Of a stretch of DNA of 5,671 nt, positions 1 through 4,852 are shown in pieces. The notes below the pieces were generated by a model. It saw only the letters and a list, made by a program, of their open reading frames with translations. It did not search any database and had not been told where the DNA came from. Location: contig CALFYH010000303.1 of the NCBI GenBank assembly GCA_937952155.1, positions 1 to 5,671 on the forward strand, read 5' to 3'. Within the stretch, counting starts at the first letter, position 1. Each line of letters begins with the position of its first letter. The translations under genes and the position numbers were made by a program. This DNA comes from an uncultured Saprospiraceae bacterium (GTDB lineage: Bacteria > Bacteroidota > Bacteroidia > Chitinophagales > Saprospiraceae).

Positions 1-33
1 ACACTCTTTCCCTACACGACGCTCTTCCGATCT
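1..33 (+). other. Illumina adapter / read 1 primer sequence (contaminant)
   Basis: The first 33 bases match, base for base, the well-known Illumina TruSeq adapter/read 1 sequencing-primer sequence, which begins ACACTCTTTCCC and ends GCTCTTCCGATCT. This is library-construction DNA, not genome. The insert begins at base 34, so the ABC transporter gene ending there is cut artificially. The adapter at the very first base also suggests that the window is a whole contig or contig end, built from reads that were not fully trimmed. Confidence 0.97.
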
Positions 34-268
34 CAATCAAACCAAACATCAACAAAGCATGGCCTAATTGGTCCATTAGCGCACCTTGTCCGGCAGCTTG
101 TGCATCTTTAAATAGGTGGATTTTGTCTTGTACCAAATCTAGTGCCTCTCTGATCTTTTGGGGTATCAGGATGCTGAAGTAATTGGCTCCAGTGACAAAA
201 AATATTCCTAGCAGCAAATGCCACTTGTACTTTACAAAATAGTGATTGAGTGTAAAAAGGTTTTTCAA
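34..268 (-). CDS. ABC exporter-type transporter, N-terminal fragment (cut by adapter)
   Basis: An open frame of 78 codons runs off the biological end of the sequence. It reads MKNLFTLNHYFVKYKWHLLL, then GIFFVTGANYFSILIPQKIR and EALDLV. This resembles the start of fused membrane/ATPase ABC exporters (MsbA/Sav1866/MdlA-like): a short cytosolic elbow helix (residues about 1-16), TM1 beginning near KYKWHLLLG, and the conserved P-Q-x-I-R-x-A-x-D segment (residues 36-44). TM2 begins near residue 70. The rest, including the ATPase domain (these proteins are usually near 580-600 residues), is missing because of the adapter. The start is TTG at 268-266: there is no ATG or GTG between the upstream in-frame TAG and this codon, and the N-terminal length then fits the family. 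An ATG ORF at 296-108 covers the same DNA in another frame and has no family resemblance. Substrate unknown; such proteins export lipids, drugs or peptides as dimers in the inner membrane. Confidence 0.83.
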
Positions 269-363
269 AAATAAATATTTTAAACAATCCGAACATTTAT
301 TTTCGGTTGCACAAGATAAACAGTCTTTTACCTATTGGGTTTAAAAGATGTAGAAATTAACGC

Positions 364-402
364 AAAAAAAAATCGTTGGAGTTTATTTTAGGATAGTTCT
401 CC
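364..402 (-). terminator. Weak possible terminator: T9 tract after the LTxxQ gene
   Basis: On the minus strand a run of nine T (372-364) begins 10 bases after the TAA of the small exported-protein gene. The only stem I can draw ahead of it is GGAG (402-399) with CTCC (381-378) across a 17-base loop, which is weak and overlaps the end of the gene. An alternative AGGA/TCCT hairpin competes with it. The T tract is plain to see; its function as a terminator is a guess. Confidence 0.22.
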
Positions 403-706
403 TTTGTTGTGTAGTAAGTACAGCTTGGATTCTTGGTGCATATTCATTTTCCAACTGCAACAAAAACTTAGACAACTCATCCTTTTGTTTGTATTGATTT
501 TTGTAGTTTTCGATACGCAGCGACTTGTCTTCCAAAATTTTTGTTAGTTGAGCAGTTTGTTCATTGGTTAATCCTGATTTTTCTCCATTTTTTGCTAATT
601 TAGTTTCCAAATTACTCAATTCTTGTTTGATATAATCAAGATTACTTTGTGATTGCATATAGAATGACGATGAAAACATCAATAATACAGTTAAAATATG
701 CTTCAT
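383..706 (-). CDS. Small exported protein with two LTxxQ motifs (Spy/CpxP-like)
   Basis: The product is 107 residues. Residues 1-18 form a signal peptide (MKHILTVLLMFSSSFYMQSQ, with cleavage plausible around 18-20), so the protein is probably periplasmic. The mature part is highly charged, helical and probably coiled-coil. It contains LTNEQ (46-50), followed by a heptad-like Q-x-x-x-L-x-x-I-L stretch, and a second motif, LTTQQ (97-101), near the C-terminus. Paired LTxxQ motifs on helices mark the Spy/CpxP superfamily of periplasmic chaperones and stress sensors. Many short Bacteroidota proteins share the motif without known function, so I assign only the likeness. ATG at 706 gives the signal peptide directly at the N-terminus. 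A promoter sits just upstream (723-754), so it is probably its own transcription unit. The next gene downstream is the ABC transporter, 114 bases away; a functional link is unproven. Confidence 0.75.
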   Translation of the reverse strand: MKHILTVLLMFSSSFYMQSQSNLDYIKQELSNLETKLAKNGEKSGLTNEQTAQLTKILEDKSLRIENYKNQYKQKDELSKFLLQLENEYAPRIQAVLTTQQRRTILK

Positions 707-722
707 GGATGAAAAATTTTAT

Positions 723-754
723 CAAAAGTAGTAATTATTGAAGAATTAGCCAAA
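723..754 (-). promoter_or_regulatory. Bacteroidota-type promoter for the LTxxQ gene
   Basis: On the minus strand TTTG (754-751) is followed after 20 bases by TACTTTTG (730-723). The second element fits the TAnnTTTG -7 box exactly, and the first fits the -33 TTTG box of the primary sigma factor known from Bacteroides and Flavobacterium. The -7 box ends 16 bases before the ATG at 706, which would give a very short leader. This is the only intergenic site in the window where both boxes fit at normal spacing. Confidence 0.6.
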
Positions 755-803
755 TTTAAATTGAATATTGTTTTGTTAGCACAAATGAATTATAATATTG
801 GAC

Positions 804-1466
804 TTATTTTTTTGATCCACTTACTAACATTTTGAAGACAAAAGGAATCGTTGTCACCAATACGATGCCTAATACAATATAGCCAAGATGAGTGCTGAGA
901 TCATAGTTATAGTGGTCTATAAGGAACTGATTGAGATAATGACCAGCCAAAACCATGGCAATTGACCATGCAAAACTTCCTGTAATATTATATATCAAGA
1001 ACTTCCTATAATTCATGCTAACTGTACCTGCAACAATTGGTGCAAACGTCCTTATAAATGGTATAAATCTCGCCACAAAAATGGTCATTGCACCGTGTTT
1101 ATCATAATAATTGCGTGCATTTACTAAGTGTTGATGTTTGAATAATATGGAGTCAGTTTTTTGATAAAGCCTTGGGCCGCTTTTGGCACCAAACCAATAG
1201 CCAAAAATATTCCCCAAAATACCAGATAATGATATTAAAACTATGATTATTAACAGCCTTAATTCCACTTGGTCAGCAGGTATAAAACCTTCTAATAATT
1301 GATGGCTGAATACACCTGCTACAAATAAAAGTGAATCACCAGGAAGGAAAAAACCTGCGAATAGTCCCGTTTCTGCAAAAACCACAAACATGATCAATAG
1401 GATACCACCATGCGTCACATACCACTGAGGTTGCAATAAATCTGTAAAATGAAGTAAGTCAAACAT
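804..1466 (-). CDS. DedA-family membrane protein (copy 1), likely lipid-carrier flippase
   Basis: The product is 220 residues with several hydrophobic segments, typical of the DedA (SNARE-associated/VTT) family. Visible family motifs are E32-T-G-L-F, the re-entrant loop FLPGDSLLF (40-48), GNIFGYWFG (85-93) and ARFIPFIRTFAPIVAG (132-147). E32, D44, R133 and R139 keep the 12- and 6-residue spacings of the acidic and arginine residues shown to be essential in E. coli YqjA/YghB. DedA proteins act in the cytoplasmic membrane. Several recycle undecaprenyl phosphate or flip phospholipids and depend on the proton gradient; which of these this copy does cannot be read from sequence. ATG at 1466 gives the usual short amphipathic N-terminus. 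It follows the second dedA by 47 bases and is probably the last gene of the operon. No convincing hairpin terminator follows the TAA at 804. Confidence 0.93.
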   Translation of the reverse strand: MFDLLHFTDLLQPQWYVTHGGILLIMFVVFAETGLFAGFFLPGDSLLFVAGVFSHQLLEGFIPADQVELRLLIIIVLISLSGILGNIFGYWFGAKSGPRLYQKTDSILFKHQHLVNARNYYDKHGAMTIFVARFIPFIRTFAPIVAGTVSMNYRKFLIYNITGSFAWSIAMVLAGHYLNQFLIDHYNYDLSTHLGYIVLGIVLVTTIPFVFKMLVSGSKK

Positions 1467-1513
1467 GGGCGTAAATCAAAAAATCGGTTTTAACTTCTAC
1501 TATAAGTAAAGAA

Positions 1514-2206
1514 CTACTCTATTTGTTTTGATTTATTGGTTTTATGTTTTATAAATTCATAAAATATAGGTAAAAGTGAGATGCCTATGATCCCAAAAAT
1601 AACGGTTTCGAAGTTGTTTTTGACGATTGGGATATTCCCAAAAAAGTAGCCAAGCAAAGTGAGACCAATGACCCACAACATGCCTCCGACTATATTAAAT
1701 CTAATAAATAACGGATATGCCATCTGGCCAATACCAGCTACAAATGGCGCAAATGTTCGTACGATGGGTACAAATCTTGCAATAATAATAGTTCTAGGCC
1801 CATGTTTTGCATAAAATGTTTGTGTCTGGTCTATATATTCTTTTTTGACAAGTTGGTAATCTTTTATTTTCCAATTTAATATTTTAAGCCCCAAATTCTT
1901 GCCTACGGAATAATTGACGGTATCACCGATGACAGCAGCTATTACTAGGCTAACTATTACTATTGGAAGGCTCAATTGTGCTGTTACACCTGCATCATTT
2001 ACTACACCTGCACAAAATGCTCCTGCCGCAAAGAGCAATGAATCGCCTGGCAAAAATGGCATCACTACGAGACCCGTTTCCACAAAAATAATAATAAACA
2101 ATAAAATATACACCCAAAGGCCATATTCCTGAATTATCACAAATAAATGTTCATCAACGTGGAGGATGAAATCCATCAGTGATTTAACTATTTCAACAAA
2201 ATCCAT
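1514..2206 (-). CDS. DedA-family membrane protein (copy 2)
   Basis: The product is 230 residues from the preferred ATG at 2206 (MDFVEIVKSLMDFILHVDEH). Family motifs are E43-T-G-L-V, PFLPGDSLLF (50-59), GDTVNYSVG (94-102) and ARFVPIVRTFAPFVAG (143-158). E43/D55 and R144/R150 keep the spacings of the essential DedA residues. An upstream in-frame ATG at 2257 would add 17 residues (MIKRCVVEACKKTKKIE), but it lies inside the proline dehydrogenase gene and adds a charged tail unusual for DedA. The 2206 start leaves an A-rich 19-base gap after that gene, a favourable leader in this phylum. This copy differs clearly from the downstream one outside the motifs (GDxxNY rather than GNxxGY), so the pair is an old paralogy rather than a fresh duplication. 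Likely role: polyprenyl-phosphate or phospholipid transport across the inner membrane. Confidence 0.93.
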   Translation of the reverse strand: MDFVEIVKSLMDFILHVDEHLFVIIQEYGLWVYILLFIIIFVETGLVVMPFLPGDSLLFAAGAFCAGVVNDAGVTAQLSLPIVIVSLVIAAVIGDTVNYSVGKNLGLKILNWKIKDYQLVKKEYIDQTQTFYAKHGPRTIIIARFVPIVRTFAPFVAGIGQMAYPLFIRFNIVGGMLWVIGLTLLGYFFGNIPIVKNNFETVIFGIIGISLLPIFYEFIKHKTNKSKQIE

Positions 2207-2225
2207 TTCTATTTTTTTTGTTTTT

Positions 2226-3416
2226 TTACATGCCTCGACGACGCATCTCTTTATCAATCAGTAAAAGCTCTCTGCTCATCTCACCTGTAACTGAGGTATT
2301 CTCTTCAGTACGTCTTATCAGATATGGGACAACGTCTTTTATCGGACCATAGACAACATATTTAGCGGCATTATACCCAGCATTTGCTAGATTAAATGTG
2401 ATATTATCACTCATGCCATATAATTGGCAGAAGTTGATATGTGGATGATTATGTGGAATCCCTTTTTGGTGAATCAATCTTGCTTGGTGTAAGTTACTTT
2501 CTGCATTATGCGAAGCACAGCAAGACGATATGGTTTCATGATGTTCGATGCAATAGTCCAAGGCTTTGTTATAATCCTTATCTGTTGCTTCTTTGGTAGG
2601 TTGGATAGGAGAAGGTATGCCCAATTCTAAAGCTCTAGCTCTTTCCTTGTCCATATAGGCGCCACGTACCATTTTAGAACCAAAAAGTACACCTTTAGAC
2701 AAGCAACGCTGATGGTCACGAATCATATGTTCTAACTTGATGGTATTGTACAGTTGATATGTATTGTACACTGTCACTCTTTCTTTATTGTATTTTTCCA
2801 TCATTTGCATCACCAATTCGTCGATGGGATCTTGGATCCAGCTCTCTTCAGCATCCACAAAAATACTTACACCCAATTCTGCTGCTTTATTACAAATTTC
2901 ATCAATCCGCTCATAAAGATGTTGGAATTTTCTTTGATCACCTTCAGAAATGGTTTCCTTATTATGGAGTTTTTCGAGAATGAGATTATCTACAAGTCCT
3001 GTGATTTTGGTACTGACTACAGGCACAGAGTTGTTGGAAGCAGCCATTTCGATTGCTTTGAGTGTTTCCTTCATTGCTGTGTCCAAATCGTCCTCATCAC
3101 TTTTACCTTCGGCACCATAGTCAAGGATAGTCAACGTATCATATTCGTATAGTTTGTCTATGACTTTCTGACAATCCAGAAGGGATTCTCCTCCACAAAA
3201 TTGTGGAAAGATGGTGTTTCTGATGACGGTTTCTGTAAAAGGAAGCTTAAATTTGATGGCAAAAAGTCCCAGTTTTGAGCCTATCTTGACCATATTTGGA
3301 TTGTTCATCCACTTGAAGAGCCAGGCAGTTTTCTTTAATTCTTTGTCTGATTTGTTGGAGAATGCAATCTCCGTGTTTAAGAGGTCAAGATTTTGTTTAG
3401 GTTCGGGTTCACTCAT
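2226..3416 (-). CDS. Proline dehydrogenase (monofunctional, FAD-dependent)
   Basis: The product is 396 residues, the usual size of Bacteroidota stand-alone PRODH, which lacks the P5C dehydrogenase half of PutA. It oxidises L-proline to delta-1-pyrroline-5-carboxylate using FAD and passes electrons to quinone at the inner membrane. The TIM-barrel motifs appear in order: an N-terminal helical region (about 1-90), TILDYGAEG (96-104), FVDAEES (186-192), KMVRGAYMDKERARA (248-262), ASHN (301-304), QLYGMSD (331-337), then YLIRRTEEN (365-373). In the last, R368, R369 and E372 correspond to the substrate-binding arginine pair and glutamate of E. coli PutA (R555, R556, E559). No signal peptide or DNA-binding domain is present, so it should not self-regulate as E. 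coli PutA does. ATG at 3416 is 9 bases after the aroE stop and translation is probably coupled. The P5C dehydrogenase partner is not in the window. Confidence 0.96.
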   Translation of the reverse strand: MSEPEPKQNLDLLNTEIAFSNKSDKELKKTAWLFKWMNNPNMVKIGSKLGLFAIKFKLPFTETVIRNTIFPQFCGGESLLDCQKVIDKLYEYDTLTILDYGAEGKSDEDDLDTAMKETLKAIEMAASNNSVPVVSTKITGLVDNLILEKLHNKETISEGDQRKFQHLYERIDEICNKAAELGVSIFVDAEESWIQDPIDELVMQMMEKYNKERVTVYNTYQLYNTIKLEHMIRDHQRCLSKGVLFGSKMVRGAYMDKERARALELGIPSPIQPTKEATDKDYNKALDYCIEHHETISSCCASHNAESNLHQARLIHQKGIPHNHPHINFCQLYGMSDNITFNLANAGYNAAKYVVYGPIKDVVPYLIRRTEENTSVTGEMSRELLLIDKEMRRRGM

Positions 3417-3425
3417 AAGTGTTGG

Positions 3426-4166
3426 TTAAATTTCTGTTTGGTTCCAGATATGCCATGCTTTTTCAGCTTGAAGGATCAACATATCATGACCGTTTTTGAT
3501 TTTACATCCCATTTTTAATCCTTCGCTCAAAAATATGGTTTTTTCGGGATTATATATAAGGTCATATAAAAAATATTTTTCATTTAGCCATTCATAAGGT
3601 ATTTCGGGTTTGTTTTTGATGTTTGGCGACATTCCTAGCGGAGTAGTATTGATGATAAGATTTATGGATGAAAATAGGGCTTTATCGATGTCTTGATAGC
3701 GTATTATACCTTTTTTACTTCTACTTATCAGACTATATTGAATATCTAATTTCTTTAATATATATTGTACCGCTCTTGATGCGCCACCAGTTCCCAAGAC
3801 CAAAGCACCATGGATATTTTTTGATTTTTCAATTAATGACAAAAGTGACTTTTCGAATCCATAACAATCTGTGTTGTATCCTATTGTTTTTCCATTTTTA
3901 AATGCGATGGTATTTACTGCTCCAATGGTTTTGGCAACAATGTCCACTTCATCTAAATAGGGTAGGATGGCTTCTTTGTAAGGAATAGTCACATTTAAGC
4001 CTGAAAAATCCAATTTTGAAATCAATGCCGCAAACTCCTTGATATTATTTAATGGGTATGTTTTGTAATCAGCATCTATTCTTTCATTTTTAAACTTAGT
4101 ATTAAAGTAATCAGGAGAAAATGAATGCTCCAGTGGATAACCAATTAGTCCATATTTTTTGGTCAT
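3426..4166 (-). CDS. aroE: Shikimate dehydrogenase (NADP+)
   Basis: The 246-residue product reduces 3-dehydroshikimate to shikimate with NADPH, the fourth step of the chorismate pathway, in the cytosol. The substrate domain has GYPLEHSFSP (9-18) with the shikimate-binding serines S15 and S17, NVTIPYK (58-64) with catalytic K64, and NTD (98-100) with catalytic D100. The Rossmann domain has the glycine loop VLGTGGASRA (123-132), an SRS at 148-150 where the NADP-phosphate loop (often NRT) lies, and NTTPLGMSP (173-181). DLIYNP (202-207) and NGHDMLILQAEKAW (225-238) close the active site. It is somewhat shorter than E. coli AroE (272), which is normal in this phylum. All catalytic residues are intact. 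It sits 6 bases after acpH and 9 before proline dehydrogenase. No metabolic tie to proline use is evident; the arrangement looks like shared transcription only. Confidence 0.97.
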   Translation of the reverse strand: MTKKYGLIGYPLEHSFSPDYFNTKFKNERIDADYKTYPLNNIKEFAALISKLDFSGLNVTIPYKEAILPYLDEVDIVAKTIGAVNTIAFKNGKTIGYNTDCYGFEKSLLSLIEKSKNIHGALVLGTGGASRAVQYILKKLDIQYSLISRSKKGIIRYQDIDKALFSSINLIINTTPLGMSPNIKNKPEIPYEWLNEKYFLYDLIYNPEKTIFLSEGLKMGCKIKNGHDMLILQAEKAWHIWNQTEI

Positions 4167-4172
4167 AATATC

Positions 4173-4757
4173 TTAATTACATGCACAAAATGGGTCGATA
4201 TGTATTAACAGCTCGGGAAAGAAGGCCATGAAATGCTGTTCTAGTTTAGTGAAATGAGTTCTCAAGTCTTCATGCGCTTTGTCAAAGTTGTTATTGAAAT
4301 TGGCTCTTTTCCCAACTCTATCGAAAGTCTTGCGCAATCTTTCTTCATTTTTACAACTCATAAGGAAGTCATCTGCAATCATTAATGGTAATTTTTCACG
4401 CAGTTTTAAAGGGAAAATATCTTTTTTACTTTCAAGCATTGTATAGGTACGTTCTGTAAAAGTATGGATATTTTCAGGTGAATATCGTGCCCAGTGAATA
4501 GTCAGGAAGTGATCAAATAAAATGTCAGTGGTCACAGGTGCATATTTCCCTTGTGTTGGGTGTAAAAGTCTGATTGCAGCCCTTACTTCATCATGTTCGT
4601 CAGTAAATCTGTCTATTTTTTTATGTAACTCAATGCCTTGCATGATATTTGGATCAAGTAATTTTTTATCTTTATTGGTGATAAAATCAGCCATAAAATT
4701 ACCAGCCAACAGATCCGCATCTGTACATGATAAAAGCATATGTGCCAAATGATTCAA
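4173..4757 (-). CDS. acpH: Acyl carrier protein phosphodiesterase (AcpH family)
   Basis: The 194-residue product matches the length and motifs of E. coli AcpH, which removes the 4'-phosphopantetheine arm from holo-ACP to give apo-ACP in the cytosol. Conserved blocks are NHLAH (2-6, NFLAH in E. coli), LLAGNFMADF (16-25), GIELHKKIDRFTDEH (41-55) and YAPVTTDILFDHFLTIHW (72-89). The His/Asp residues in these blocks (H45, D49, D54 or H55, D82, H83) fit the HD-like metal phosphohydrolase fold of the family. The start is TTG at 4757-4755: only this codon keeps the conserved M-N-(H/F)-L-A-H N-terminus, since the next ATG (codon 7) would delete it. An in-frame TAA at 4761 rules out a longer form. It appears to be the first gene of the acpH-aroE-PRODH-dedA-dedA run, but I see no clear promoter in the 95 bases before it. 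Confidence 0.92.
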   Translation of the reverse strand: MNHLAHMLLSCTDADLLAGNFMADFITNKDKKLLDPNIMQGIELHKKIDRFTDEHDEVRAAIRLLHPTQGKYAPVTTDILFDHFLTIHWARYSPENIHTFTERTYTMLESKKDIFPLKLREKLPLMIADDFLMSCKNEERLRKTFDRVGKRANFNNNFDKAHEDLRTHFTKLEQHFMAFFPELLIHIDPFCACN

Positions 4758-4852
4758 TACTTATTGATTTGCAACTTTCGGAAATAACAAATTGGCGGCT
4801 TTCTTCATTAATGCGTTTGAGTTTTTATTGTAGAACGGTATTGAAAATATAA

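Noticed and set aside
266..273. TATTTTTG (minus strand) as a -7 promoter box
   Set aside because: It overlaps the TTG start of the ABC gene, and there is no -33 TTTG at normal spacing, so transcription would begin inside the gene.
108..296. 62-codon ATG ORF on the minus strand
   Set aside because: It overlaps the ABC exporter N-terminus in another frame, and its translation shows no family-like pattern.
761..803. Terminator after the first dedA
   Set aside because: Only AT-rich sequence with a repeated CAATATT; no stem of useful strength followed by a T tract.
1914..2132. Plus-strand ORF of 72 codons
   Set aside because: It is antisense to the conserved core of the second DedA gene; no family likeness, so a shadow.
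2754..3152. Plus-strand ORFs of 132 and 74 codons
   Set aside because: They lie antisense to the PRODH catalytic region and are rich in Cys, His and Phe, as expected of reverse reading of AT-rich coding DNA.
3211..3429. Plus-strand ORF of 72 codons
   Set aside because: It is antisense to the PRODH N-terminal region, with no recognisable domain or promoter.
3668..3901. Plus-strand ORF of 77 codons
   Set aside because: It is antisense to the aroE Rossmann domain; a shadow.
4522..4752. Plus-strand ORF of 76 codons
   Set aside because: It is antisense to the conserved acpH N-terminal motifs; a shadow.
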